Assembly (NCBI GenBank): GCA_024234975.1
Contig: JACKNH010000012.1
Location: forward strand, 46,637-110,636
Length of the DNA: 64,000 nucleotides
Source: Gammaproteobacteria bacterium
Lineage (GTDB): Bacteria; Pseudomonadota; Gammaproteobacteria; Ga0077536
Reading direction: 5' to 3'
Below, piece after piece: positions 45,000-54,462 of the stretch (positions are counted from its first letter, which is position 1; each line of letters opens with the position of its first letter). A program made the position numbers and the translations under genes. The notes below the pieces were generated by a model that saw only the letters and a list, made by a program, of their open reading frames with translations, did not search any database and had not been told where the DNA came from.

Positions 45000-46415
45000 A
45001 TGAATCGACTCACGGTGATTGCGGCCTGCACGCTCGCGGCTGTGGATGCGTCGTCCACGCCCATCCCTCCCTTCCTCGTTAATCCGCTCGCGTTTGATTT
45101 CGGGAATGTCGCCACCGGTGATAGCGGGGTGGCGCAAAGGGTGACCATCACCAACGTCACAATGACTGATCAGACACTCAGTCTTGCGGGCGGGGCGGCG
45201 GGTGTGTTCGGAGGTTCATCCAACTGCGTCGGTGCCACGCTCGCGCCAGGAGCGTCCTGCTTTGTCCAATACAATTTCAGCCCGACGGCGCTGGGTAGTG
45301 CGTCAAGAACCACAACGCTGGGGCTGAACGGCGAAAACTATCAATTCGATTTCATGGGCTTCGGCATTTCGCCATTTTCCGTCACGCCCACCGCGATGGA
45401 CTTCGGGGATGTGAATGTCGGCAGCAGTTCAGCCGCACAACAGGTGATCGTCACCAACACCAGCAACGCCAGCCAGACGCTGACGCTTTCCGGTGGCGCC
45501 GCAGGCGTTTTCGGCGGCAGCTCAAATTGCATCGGTGCTACGCTCGCCGCCGGTAGCTCTTGCTTTGTTTCGTACGCCTTTACCCCTGCTACCTCCGGCG
45601 CCACGACACGCACGACGACACTGGGTTTGAATGACGAAACGCATACCTTCACCTTGTCCGGCGTCGGCGGTGCCAGTGGTTCGCCGTTTCTGGTCACCGC
45701 CCGTGGCTTCGACTTCGGCACGGTTGCACTGGGCGAGCCGTCCGAGGGGCAACGCGTTGAAATCAAAAACGTGTCGAGTGTCGATCAGATAGTGTCACTC
45801 AGCGGTGGTGCCGCCGGCGTATTTGGCGGGTCATCGAATTGCGTGGGTATGACACTGGCGCCAGGGGCGTCGTGCTTCGTTGAGTACAGGTTCACACCGG
45901 CCGATCTGGGCACGACGACGCGAACGACGACGCTGGGGATCAACGGCGAGAACTACCAGTTTTCGTTCAAGGGCGAAGGCATTCTGCCTTTCCGGCTCAG
46001 CCCTTACAGTTTCGATTTCGGGGCGGTCGAGCTTGGCACCACCTCGGCGATGCAGGCAGTCAGGCTTTACAACACGAGCAACATTGAACGATCGTTCTCC
46101 ATCGCCGGCGGCGCTGCCGGGGTCTTTAGCGGATCCAGCAACTGCATCGGTATGATCGTGGTTCCGGATGACTTCTGCAGTATCTTTTACGCGTTCACAC
46201 CGACCGATCTCGACCTGGTCGAGCGGGCAACGTCAATTTCAATCGACGGCATCAATCGGCAGATATTCTTCAGAGGTTTCGGCGCCGAAGAGGGGAGTGT
46301 GGTCACACCGCCTCCGGGAACCGTACCTGAGCCAGCGACCTGGCTTAGCATCATCCTCGGCCTGGGGTTGATGGGAAATGTATCAAGGCGAACCAACGAT
46401 TCGCGATCAGCGTAA
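45000..46415 (+). CDS. PEP-CTERM protein with four tandem ASH/choice-of-anchor-D repeats
   Basis: A 471-residue exported protein. After a short signal peptide come four tandem immunoglobulin-like repeats beginning at about residues 24, 125, 229 and 330 (101-104 residues each). Each starts 'PF.(V/L).....(F/M)DFG' and contains 'GGAAGVF.GSSNC.G', with a second Cys 14 residues on and then 'Y.F(T/S)P'. This is the ASH/HYDIN-type 'choice-of-anchor D' repeat. The two Cys per repeat suggest internal disulfides. The C-terminus 'VPEPATWLSIILGLGLMGNVSRR' is a canonical PEP-CTERM signal. GAGG at 44989-44992 fixes the ATG at 45000; an upstream in-frame extension is implausible. It is likely a surface adhesin or matrix protein. 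Confidence 0.88.
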   Translation: MNRLTVIAACTLAAVDASSTPIPPFLVNPLAFDFGNVATGDSGVAQRVTITNVTMTDQTLSLAGGAAGVFGGSSNCVGATLAPGASCFVQYNFSPTALGSASRTTTLGLNGENYQFDFMGFGISPFSVTPTAMDFGDVNVGSSSAAQQVIVTNTSNASQTLTLSGGAAGVFGGSSNCIGATLAAGSSCFVSYAFTPATSGATTRTTTLGLNDETHTFTLSGVGGASGSPFLVTARGFDFGTVALGEPSEGQRVEIKNVSSVDQIVSLSGGAAGVFGGSSNCVGMTLAPGASCFVEYRFTPADLGTTTRTTTLGINGENYQFSFKGEGILPFRLSPYSFDFGAVELGTTSAMQAVRLYNTSNIERSFSIAGGAAGVFSGSSNCIGMIVVPDDFCSIFYAFTPTDLDLVERATSISIDGINRQIFFRGFGAEEGSVVTPPPGTVPEPATWLSIILGLGLMGNVSRRTNDSRSA

Positions 46416-46636
46416 GAATTCACCGACGGGCACTGCAGGCCGGTGCCGGAATTCGAAGGAGTAAATGTCTACACTGGCGCCAACTTTTCCGGCGGGCGCC
46501 GGTCAACCCGGATACCGGGAGGCTCTACGCCGGCGCACTGAATCCGCCACGGAAATGATGGCATGTCTTGAATGTGCCCCGACAAGACTTTAATTCAACG
46601 CTGCTGGAAACCAGGGAAGGCATTTCTGCCTGTGGT

Positions 46637-47899
46637 ATGACGTCGTTTCATCGGCAACTGTGGAGGCGGTTGATTAGCTGCCTGCTCGCTTTCGGGACAG
46701 AGGGGCTCGCTGGTCCAGAGGCTCGCCGCGTCAACGCCGTGACCATAGGCTGCGTCGCATCAGTCCTGGCGATGCCCGGCTACATCGTCAACAATCTGGT
46801 CAATGGCCTGCCATTTTCGGCGATCCAGGTGTGGATCACGCCAGTGCTTATGCCGAGTTATATTGTGCCTTTACTGTTGGTCAGGTATCGGCAGTTCACG
46901 GCTGCCAAGCTCGTCGCTTTGCTGCTTGGAAACCTGAACATCGTCTGCTGGGAAGCATTTAACGGATACAGTGTCGGGACCAGTTACTACGCGGCTGTGG
47001 CGGGCTTCTGGGCCTTCCTGCTGTTCTCCCGCAAGCAGTGGTATCTGATCCTGCTGGCGCTGCTGGTTCCGTTGCTCGTGGATGCATTCGCGCGCGAGGT
47101 ATTCAGCTCGGCGATGCCCAGGTTTGCGCTTACGCCAGAAAATCTCGCAGCGACCGAACGGCTCAATTTCGTTTCATCATATCTTGTCACCTGTACGGTG
47201 GTGCTGATCTTCTATGCCATGGTTCAAACGGCCGAGCGCCGGCTCGATGTGTTTGCAAGATCAGTTTCCGAGTATCTGGATGAGGACCTCGTGGACAAGC
47301 TGCGTGAAAATGTCGACGTTGGCCGAAGTGTGCGTTTTCTTACCGTGTACTTTGCCGATCTCGTGGGATCGACCCGGCTCAGTTTTGCAATGGACCAGGC
47401 GGACTTTGGCAATCTGCTGAACGATTACGTGCGGGAAATGCAGGCAATCATCAAAACCCATGGCGGTTTCATCGAGGACATATCCGGCGACGGGATCATG
47501 GGGTACCTGGGCAACTTTGAAACTGGCGGAGACAAGGCCGATGCCCGCAGTGCCATGCGGATGAGCGTTGCCATGCAGCGGCGACTGGCGGCATTGACTC
47601 CGGTCTTAAGACAGCGATACGGGCTCGCCGAGCCGCTGCGGATGCGGATCAGCCTGAGCTCCGGCCTGGCCAGTGTTGGAAAATCGACCGGTGCCAGAGC
47701 CATCTATACTGCCAACGGCGATATCGTCAATCTCGGGGCCAAACTCGAAAAGGGTCTCGCCGAGCATCGGCCCCTCGGTGGCATCATCGTGAGTGAACAA
47801 ACCAAACTGCTACTGGACGACGAATTCAGCTTCGAACAGTGCGAAGTGAATCTCAATGGTACACCGATCGCTGCCTTCATCCATCAACCGACATCTTGA
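46637..47899 (+). CDS. Membrane-anchored class III adenylate/guanylate cyclase homologue with atypical active-site residues
   Basis: A 420-residue protein with five or six predicted N-terminal helices (about residues 32-195), a short coiled linker, and a class III nucleotide cyclase domain from about 232. Metal-binding Asp241 ('YFADLVGST') and Asp285 ('ISGDGIMGYLG') are present, as is transition-state Asn365. However, the base-selecting lysine position holds Asp281, and the transition-state arginine is replaced by Lys369 ('VNLGAKLE'). Thr358 at the second base position fits the class IIIb subgroup. The start is uncertain: ATG 46637 has no clear ribosome-binding site, and a TTG at 46568 is an alternative. 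It may be a divergent cyclase or a non-catalytic nucleotide sensor. Confidence 0.82.
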   Translation: MTSFHRQLWRRLISCLLAFGTEGLAGPEARRVNAVTIGCVASVLAMPGYIVNNLVNGLPFSAIQVWITPVLMPSYIVPLLLVRYRQFTAAKLVALLLGNLNIVCWEAFNGYSVGTSYYAAVAGFWAFLLFSRKQWYLILLALLVPLLVDAFAREVFSSAMPRFALTPENLAATERLNFVSSYLVTCTVVLIFYAMVQTAERRLDVFARSVSEYLDEDLVDKLRENVDVGRSVRFLTVYFADLVGSTRLSFAMDQADFGNLLNDYVREMQAIIKTHGGFIEDISGDGIMGYLGNFETGGDKADARSAMRMSVAMQRRLAALTPVLRQRYGLAEPLRMRISLSSGLASVGKSTGARAIYTANGDIVNLGAKLEKGLAEHRPLGGIIVSEQTKLLLDDEFSFEQCEVNLNGTPIAAFIHQPTS

Positions 47900-47954
47900 A
47901 GCAAGAGTACACACACTGACTTATCGGATCATGCCGACGATGGGCAATCCACGG

Positions 47955-49304
47955 TCAGAAATGCCACGCGACCCCGACGGCAAGGATGTCGGCCGACGTA
48001 TCGAATTCCAGGTCGGAATGTACCGAAGCCAATAGCGGGTTCGCCGAATAGGGCACCACCGTTCTATGGATCCGCGCAGCGTTGTACTCGACGTGAATCC
48101 AGCCGATGTCCGCGGTCAATCCCGAGTTCAAATCCAGGCTGAATCCCCCACCGACAAAATAGTGGTCGGCATCAGGAAGACTGCTGTCAATCGTCGGCGC
48201 GCGCCGCATGGACGTTGCGTATCCGATGCCCACCCTGGGGCGCAACCAGGGAAACCGTTGCGGGTGGTATTCGAGGCCGATGGCCGCGGAATACGCATCT
48301 CGATAGTCGAATCTGAAGTGGTCGGCCGGCAACCCGCTTTCGTAATCGACCTGCAATTCGTCGAGCCGGCTCCAGTTGAATCCCGACCAGCGCGCGGACA
48401 TGGTCATCGGTCCTGATGAGTACGACACTCCCAGGGAAAGGATCTCTGGCAGATTGAAATTGACGGCGCCGGTTGCCACGCCATTGGCAGCGGCCAGAGG
48501 GCCGTTCAAATCCCGGATGGTTCGCTGGCCGTCAAGACGGTGTTTCATCGCAGACCGGTAGTGAATCCCCAGTTGAAGATTTGTCGAAGGCGCCCACACC
48601 GCGCCTAGATTGAATCCGATGCTGGTGTCATCGCCCTGCAATTCAAAATGACCATCGGCGGCAGCGCCCGGCGTTGACAAGAACGGGTCGGGCAGAGCGG
48701 ACGAAAGTGTGGCCTTGGCATACTGTATGTTGATGCCGCCGCCAATTGAAAATTGATCAAAGTCGTAGCTGACCGACGGTGCCACATCGACGGTTATCAA
48801 TCTGGATACCGTTGAATCGTAGCGTCCGGGCCAGCCCTGGTCGTATTTCGACGCGAGTCCGAACGGCGAATTCACCGCTACGCCGAAATGCCAGTGCTCA
48901 CCGGTGTGCCATGTGGCATAAAGTCCGGCCACCGCTTCCGTTGCATTTCGCGGACCGTCAGCATCACCGCCCGTAGGTACGAAATTCCCCAACGTGCCAG
49001 CGGTGGCGATGGCGCTGGAATTGCGTTCAAGCGCCTTGTCCGGCAGCAGCAGCATCAGCGTCGTTACGATCTCATTCCCGCCAACGTTGCGTAGCGCAGC
49101 GGGATTCCAGAATGCCATGCTGGCATCGGCCGACGCTGATTCGCCGGTGCCGCCGGTAATAGCACTTGCTGTGGCGGCACCCAGTGTACGTGGCGTCTGC
49201 GATTCAATGAAAAAGCCGGTGGCACCGGCCTGCGCACAGGAGCATAGCAACAGTATCAATGCCGTGATCTGCCGCATTCCAACGTACGTGACTGCCATGT
49301 CCAT
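47955..49304 (-). CDS. FadL/TodX-family outer-membrane hydrophobic compound channel
   Basis: A 449-residue outer-membrane barrel. The signal peptide ends near 'CAQAGATGF', after which 'FFIESQTPRTLGAATASAITGGTGESASADASMAFWNPAAL' is the characteristic FadL plug region (GxGxA, then 'S....NPA'). The C-terminus 'ILAVGVAWHF' ends in Phe for BAM-dependent insertion. Such channels let long-chain fatty acids, alkanes or aromatic hydrocarbons diffuse laterally through the outer membrane. AAGGAC precedes the ATG at 49304. Given the monooxygenases and aldehyde dehydrogenases in the window, a hydrophobic growth substrate is plausible. It converges with the cyclase gene, and no operon partner is visible. 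Confidence 0.9.
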   Translation of the reverse strand: MDMAVTYVGMRQITALILLLCSCAQAGATGFFIESQTPRTLGAATASAITGGTGESASADASMAFWNPAALRNVGGNEIVTTLMLLLPDKALERNSSAIATAGTLGNFVPTGGDADGPRNATEAVAGLYATWHTGEHWHFGVAVNSPFGLASKYDQGWPGRYDSTVSRLITVDVAPSVSYDFDQFSIGGGINIQYAKATLSSALPDPFLSTPGAAADGHFELQGDDTSIGFNLGAVWAPSTNLQLGIHYRSAMKHRLDGQRTIRDLNGPLAAANGVATGAVNFNLPEILSLGVSYSSGPMTMSARWSGFNWSRLDELQVDYESGLPADHFRFDYRDAYSAAIGLEYHPQRFPWLRPRVGIGYATSMRRAPTIDSSLPDADHYFVGGGFSLDLNSGLTADIGWIHVEYNAARIHRTVVPYSANPLLASVHSDLEFDTSADILAVGVAWHF

Positions 49305-49932
49305 TGCGATGTCCTTTCCGTGACTACCCGCACGCGATTGCTTCTGCCGGAGTTCGACTCCTGCAATCGCCCAGGTTCCAACAGAAATCCTGGGTCAATG
49401 TAAAAACCGGCCACGCGGGATCTTACACCGAGCGTGGTGGAAGCTCGGGCACAGGTCGCATTGTCGCCTGCCATTCGCAGGACCATCCGTGTAACCCTGG
49501 ATTCCCGCAATCAGGAGGCGGACGATACCGAGGTATACCGAGCTGCGTTTCTCGCCTGCAGTTTCCGGCAGGCGCACGGGTCGATCACGCCGCTATTCCA
49601 CAGGCAATCCATTGCGACATGGCCGCCGCGGCCACTCCCGGTGCCAACACATCAGGCGTCATTGTAAAGTCAGGTCGATGTGACCTTGAGTGAGCCGACC
49701 ATGGCAACGCCTGCAATCGTTGGCGCGTCGAGGGCAACGGCTGTCGCCGGACAAAAAGGTCACCGAACCCCTTCGCGGGTTGCCACGGCAGGTAGGGCGG
49801 GGTAGTCGCACCGGCGGTATTCAGCCTGACGTCGCCATTGCGTACTTACAAGGTAGCCGTCCATAACAGCCGTCCCTCAGACTCAGCGTCGACATTCGTC
49901 GGGGTCAGGGCTGAATCCGGCAGAGTCGAATT
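49305..49932. other. Intergenic region between FadL-type gene and the beta-repeat protein
   Basis: No gene is supported in these 628 bases. Its left end holds the promoter side of the FadL-type gene. Its right end contains half of a palindromic repeat element (49901-49971) that reaches into the neighbouring gene. The lack of a coding frame and the mobile-looking repeat suggest a decayed or insertion-prone segment. Confidence 0.4.
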
Positions 49933-49971
49933 TTACTCAGAGCCCGGGCGCTGAATTCTTACACTGACCCC
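49901..49971. repeat. Small palindromic element with GGGGTCAG termini
   Basis: GGGGTCAG at 49901-49908 and its exact complement CTGACCCC at 49964-49971 bound a 71-base element, with partly symmetrical CTGAATCC/GAATTCAG-like sequence inside. Short palindromes with GGGGTCA termini resemble REP-like elements associated with RAYT transposases; that link is from general knowledge and not proven here. The element overlaps the 3' end of the 49933-52638 gene and supplies its last codons and stop. Confidence 0.5.
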
Positions 49972-52638
49972 AAACTTTTTCAGGCGTCGGTGTCTGGCCG
50001 CCCGCAGCAAGCAAGCCAACGGAACGCCCATCAGTACCAGCGGCAGCGGGATGGGCACCGGGCTGATAACCGCAGTCAGTACGATGTCGTGCGCCGTGTA
50101 GGTGACGCTGAAGCCCGTACCCGGTGTGAAACCCTGCCAGAGGACATGGTTGAATTCACCGCTCAGGTCGCTGCCATCGACCAGGCCATTGTCAAACGAC
50201 GCGATGGTGAATGTGTCGCCGATATCCGGTAGGTAGCCGAACAGGTTACTGATACGGAGCGTACCACCGAGGCTGCCGTTGCCGTTGACCAGCAGCCGGT
50301 CGAATTCAGTCAGTGATTGCAGCTCGACTTCAAAGATGCCGTCGGCATCCTGAACGAAATCACCGTCGAGGTGGAGTGTGCCTGCACTGTTGCCTGGCGC
50401 TACCGTGCCGCTGTTTGTGAGCACGGTACCTGGCGCGAGGAACAGCGTACCGTTACCTTGCAACGTCCCCTGGTTGGCGAAGTTGCCGGGCCCGACCGTC
50501 ATCGTGCCACCGGCGCCAATCGAAAACGTGCCGCCATTGTTGCTGGTACTCAGGAACGTCAGCTGGCCGGCTTGCACGTCGACGGTGCCCGTGTTGTTGA
50601 ACTGCACGGCGATGGTGTAATTGCCCGCGGTCGATTTGCGAAAGATCCCGGCGTTGTCTATCCGCGCATCACTGCCGTTATCGGCCACACCCCAGTCTGT
50701 CGCAGTGATGCCCTGGTTGAATGTCTTGATATCGATGGTGCCGTTGGCAGCATTCTCGATGATGCCCGAACCGGCACCGGGGGTGTTCAGGCGATTCAGA
50801 TCGAGCACGCCAGTCACGGTGGCGTAGCCCTCGTTACGCAGAACCCGACCACCGTCGAGGCCGAGGCGGTTATTGACGCCGCCGCTCAACAGCGAGTCGC
50901 CGCGCAATGTGGTCGTGCCCGGTCCGGCCATGACACCCAGTGACGACGATATGGTGATGTTGTTATTGCCTGCCAGCGTCAGGTCCGCGCCCTGTATCGT
51001 GCCGCCAGTCATGCTGAACGCCGCGTCGAAGACGGCCGGGGCATTGAGATAAAGCGTGGTGCCGGCGCCGGCCAGCGCCAGGGTGCCGGCGCCGTGAAAG
51101 GTGGCACCGGCATTCACGTAATGCGTCCCGGCGGTCATGCCAAGGGTTGTCCCGGTGGCGACAGTGACCGCACCGCTGTGGTTGCTGTCGGCCGCCAGGT
51201 TGAGTGTTCCCAGTGCCACGTCGATGGTCGCGCCAGCCCGGTTGTCCAGCGCCACCGCGATTGTATAGCTGTTGCCCGTTGTCGAGCGCCGCAGTGTACC
51301 TTCGTTGATGAACAGTGCGTCGCTACCGGTATCGACTGCAGTCTGTGCCGTGGCAACGATCGACTGGTTGAAGGTCCGGATGTCAAACAGCGCCTGCGGC
51401 GCATTTTCGATGCGGCCGGCGCCGGTCGCGGAGGTTCGATTCAGCTCGATGCCGCCCACCAGCGACACGGTGCCTGCATTGCGCAGCACCCGGTTCGCAT
51501 CCAGAGCATAAGCTGCGATCGTGGTGGCATTGTTCAAGTGGGTCACCGCGTTGCCGGTCATCACGCCGTAGCCGCTGAGCGCGAGTGTGGTCGGACCGTT
51601 CAGCGTCAGGTCGCCCCCCTGTACAGTACCGCTGCCGTGGTCGAAGCCGCTGTCGATTGTGGTGGCCGCATTCAATTGCAGCACCGTGGCGGCACCGGTC
51701 AACGAAACGGTGCCCAGGCCGGTAAAGCTGGCGCCGGACTCGATTGCATGAGCGCCATCGGTGAAGCCTATGGTGGTGCCGGATTGCGCATTGAAGCTGC
51801 CGCTCTGGCTGCCGCCGCCACTGAAACTGAATGCACCGGCGTCGGTCTGCACAACGCCACTATTGTTGAACGGCACGCCGATGAAATAGGTATTACCGGT
51901 GCTCTTCAGCAGTGTTCCGGCGTTGTCGAAGCGGCCGTCACTACCATCATCGGCGGCGCCCTGGTTGGATGCGAAGACGCTCAGGTTGAAAGTACGCACG
52001 TCGATCATGGCACCGGCGGCGTTCTCGATACGTCCGGCGCCGGCGCCGGCCCCGCTGTTGTAATTGAGGTCGATGCTGCCGGTCAGGGTCACATCGCCCT
52101 CGTTGCGTAACAGTCGGCCGGCATCCAGCCGGTAGGTTCCGATCGTGGCTGCGCCCTGCAGCCGGGTCGTACCATTACCGGTCATTGCCCCAAATGCACT
52201 GAAAGCCAGGTTGGCTGGACCGCCCAGCGTCAGGTCACTCCCGGAGATCAGACCGCTGCCGTGGGTGAAGGTATCGGCGACGGTCAACGGTGCATTCAGC
52301 GTCAGGATGCCAGACGAACCGGCGACGGACAGTCGGTACAAGGACGATGCAGCGTTGATTGTCAGGGAAGCATTGGATAGCGCCAGTGTCTCGTCGCCGC
52401 CGGCCGTAAGAGTGTTGACCGCGAACGGGCCACCGGTGGCACGGACAGTGACCGTCCGCGTGCCGACGACGTCGATGCTGACGTCATCGACAGCGGTCGG
52501 AATGCCGGGGTCCCAGTTGCCGGCGATGTCCCAGAATCCGCTGCCGTCGATCCACGCGACCGTGTCGGCATGAGCGGCGCCAGGCAAAGCGGTCAGCGCA
52601 AACGCCAAACCACGTGCGAACAGGTTCGAATCACTCAT
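49933..52638 (-). CDS. Large exported beta-repeat protein with VPIP-type C-terminal sorting signal
   Basis: A 901-residue secreted protein. The signal peptide 'MSDSNLFARGLAFALTALPGAAHA' is followed by 'GSGFWDIAGNWDPGIPTAVDDVSIDV', the start seen in many beta-helix and autotransporter-like surface proteins. Three tandem repeats of about 208-215 residues begin near residues 134, 342 and 551 ('DLTL.GP' ... 'R(L/V)LRN.G' ... 'RIENA' ... 'TFNQ...' ... 'GSDA.F.N.G'). They indicate a long right-handed beta-helix rich in Gly, Thr and Asn. The C-terminus 'VPIPLPLVLMGVPLACLLRAARHRRLKK' resembles a PEP-CTERM anchor, but 12 extra residues follow, encoded by a palindromic element. The strong ribosome-binding site GGGAGGCGG fixes the start at 52638. 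It is probably a surface or matrix protein. Confidence 0.85.
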   Translation of the reverse strand: MSDSNLFARGLAFALTALPGAAHADTVAWIDGSGFWDIAGNWDPGIPTAVDDVSIDVVGTRTVTVRATGGPFAVNTLTAGGDETLALSNASLTINAASSLYRLSVAGSSGILTLNAPLTVADTFTHGSGLISGSDLTLGGPANLAFSAFGAMTGNGTTRLQGAATIGTYRLDAGRLLRNEGDVTLTGSIDLNYNSGAGAGAGRIENAAGAMIDVRTFNLSVFASNQGAADDGSDGRFDNAGTLLKSTGNTYFIGVPFNNSGVVQTDAGAFSFSGGGSQSGSFNAQSGTTIGFTDGAHAIESGASFTGLGTVSLTGAATVLQLNAATTIDSGFDHGSGTVQGGDLTLNGPTTLALSGYGVMTGNAVTHLNNATTIAAYALDANRVLRNAGTVSLVGGIELNRTSATGAGRIENAPQALFDIRTFNQSIVATAQTAVDTGSDALFINEGTLRRSTTGNSYTIAVALDNRAGATIDVALGTLNLAADSNHSGAVTVATGTTLGMTAGTHYVNAGATFHGAGTLALAGAGTTLYLNAPAVFDAAFSMTGGTIQGADLTLAGNNNITISSSLGVMAGPGTTTLRGDSLLSGGVNNRLGLDGGRVLRNEGYATVTGVLDLNRLNTPGAGSGIIENAANGTIDIKTFNQGITATDWGVADNGSDARIDNAGIFRKSTAGNYTIAVQFNNTGTVDVQAGQLTFLSTSNNGGTFSIGAGGTMTVGPGNFANQGTLQGNGTLFLAPGTVLTNSGTVAPGNSAGTLHLDGDFVQDADGIFEVELQSLTEFDRLLVNGNGSLGGTLRISNLFGYLPDIGDTFTIASFDNGLVDGSDLSGEFNHVLWQGFTPGTGFSVTYTAHDIVLTAVISPVPIPLPLVLMGVPLACLLRAARHRRLKKFGVSVRIQRPGSE

Positions 52639-53016
52639 ACCGCCTCCCAGCATGTGGCACATCAACCGAACCCGCGTCCGGGCACGGCCTGAAGCCCGGG
52701 CAGTTGTCATTCAGCGAACGGAGACAAGGCAATCATGGAACACAACTTTCAAGCAATCCACGTGCCGCCTTCCGGTGCCGGCCGAATTTGATGAATAATC
52801 ATCCGCTTGGCAAATTACGCCGCGGGCGATAGAAATGCGGGTGTAAAGAATCCCAGAATTCCTGGCGTTTGAAGGGTGTGGATCGGCCGGGTCGTGTCGG
52901 AATTATTTACAACGAGATGAATGCTCGTCGCGGTATTGTCGCCGGACGGGTGACAAGCATTGCACGATCAGCGCTGGCCTGATGCGTACGGATGGCCGGC
53001 CCCGGTGACTGCTGGA
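52639..53016. other. Intergenic region upstream of the beta-repeat protein
   Basis: No gene is supported in these 378 bases. The left half should contain the promoter of the minus-strand beta-repeat gene, with an AT-richer stretch near 52785-52815. The right half lies after the stop of the sensor kinase gene. No clear terminator or operator was recognised. Confidence 0.35.
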
Positions 53017-54462
53017 TTACGCGAGGCCGGACCTGAAGGCGGCCGGTAGCGACGGTAATGTAACCGTCGCCATCAACCCGATGCCGGACTCCCGCGTCGA
53101 TATATGCAGTGTCGCCCCCAGGCGCGAGCAGGCCTTACGGACGATGAACAAACCCAGGCCGACGCCATCGCTGTGGTGATCACCGATGCGCTGAAATCGC
53201 TCGCAGGCCTGCGCGATTTGCACCGCGCTCATACCGGGGCCGGTATCCGCCACCACCAGCTCGATTTGGTCGCATGAGGCCGCCAGCAGTGAAACACTGA
53301 TCGTGCCGCCCGCCGGTGAGTACTTGATGGCGTTGTCCAGCAGGTTGTCGATGATCATCGCAAAGGCATCGATATCGAGTTCGACCGGCAGGCGTTCGAC
53401 CGTGTCCAGTTCCATCAGTTTGCCACCCGTTCTTGCCAGCGATGAAAACAAGCCGATACGTTCACGCACAAACTCTGCAAGATCGATAGGAACGGTGGCC
53501 GTAACATGTTGCAGGTCGTGTTCCAGGCGCGCTACGGACAGCAGTTGGCGCAGCAGATGATCTGCGCGCTGTAGTCCCGTTTTCATGTCCGCGGTCGCAA
53601 TATTCCTGCGCTCGGGATCGTTGGTGGCCTGCAGCAACTCGGCGTTGCTGCGCACGATGGCCAGCGGCGTTTTGATCTCATGGGCGATGTCCGCGATGAA
53701 TCCACGCTCGCGCTGCAGCTGCGCGTGCAGCCTGTCTATCAGATGATTGGTCGACGTGACGATTGGATCGAGCTCGCGGTAGGGCGTGGCGGCCAGCGGC
53801 GTCAGCCGGCCGCCGGAATCGATGTTGTCGACCTGCCCGGCCAGGCGATTCAACGGCTGGATGCCATTGCGGACCATGAACCAGCTGGGCAGGATAAGTA
53901 ACGGCAGGCTGATCACCAGGGGCGTGAGGTAGTAGGCCCATTGTTCGGTGGTCAATGCGGCCAGGACGTCGGTTTGAATGCTGACGCGGACGATGTGGCG
54001 GCCGTCATCGGACACGCTGCTGTAGAGCCACCACGGTTTCTCCTCCACTATCTGGTGGTGCAATCCCGTTGCCGCCGGCGGCACATTTGGCAGATCAGCG
54101 GCCGGATTCAGAGGCTTCCCGTCTACCCAGGCCTGGAAACGGTAGGGGACGCCCTCGCTGAATTCCGCCGAATTTTCCAGCGCCTCCACAGATTCCAGCG
54201 CATGGGCCAGCCCATCCGGTTGGTCAGCGAACTGCTCGATCACCGCTTGGACCTGCAGCACGATCAATCGCATATCCCGTTCCAGTTCCCGTTCGCCGCC
54301 ACGCAAGGCCGAGTGAACGGATATGGCTACCACGGCCAACCAGATGACAAGCGTCAGCAACGCAAAGCGCAGAAACAATCGCGTGACCAGCGATCGACGT
54401 GAAAAGCCATGACGTACGAACGCCCGGACGAAAGCAGGAATCCGCCACGATCCTTCAGTCAT
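53017..54462 (-). CDS. Sensor histidine kinase, EnvZ/QseC-type
   Basis: A 481-residue inner-membrane kinase. Helix 1 spans about residues 31-52, a periplasmic domain of about 125 residues follows, and helix 2 lies near 176-197. A HAMP-like linker leads to the phospho-acceptor His261 in 'IADIAHEIKTPLAIVRSNAELL'. The ATP-binding domain has the N-box 'IIDNLLDNAIKYSP', 'VADTGPGM' and 'GVGLGLFIVRKACSRLG'. Its start overlaps the stop of the response regulator gene by eight bases, so the two are co-translated. A small outer-membrane barrel gene is divergent from the pair and may be its target. The signal is unknown. Confidence 0.92.
   Translation of the reverse strand: MTEGSWRIPAFVRAFVRHGFSRRSLVTRLFLRFALLTLVIWLAVVAISVHSALRGGERELERDMRLIVLQVQAVIEQFADQPDGLAHALESVEALENSAEFSEGVPYRFQAWVDGKPLNPAADLPNVPPAATGLHHQIVEEKPWWLYSSVSDDGRHIVRVSIQTDVLAALTTEQWAYYLTPLVISLPLLILPSWFMVRNGIQPLNRLAGQVDNIDSGGRLTPLAATPYRELDPIVTSTNHLIDRLHAQLQRERGFIADIAHEIKTPLAIVRSNAELLQATNDPERRNIATADMKTGLQRADHLLRQLLSVARLEHDLQHVTATVPIDLAEFVRERIGLFSSLARTGGKLMELDTVERLPVELDIDAFAMIIDNLLDNAIKYSPAGGTISVSLLAASCDQIELVVADTGPGMSAVQIAQACERFQRIGDHHSDGVGLGLFIVRKACSRLGATLHISTRESGIGLMATVTLPSLPAAFRSGLA

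Noticed and set aside
51094..52110. Plus-strand open frame (338 codons) opposite the beta-repeat protein
   Set aside because: Antisense to a repetitive gene; the repeats create an open shadow frame, and no motif or ribosome-binding site was found.
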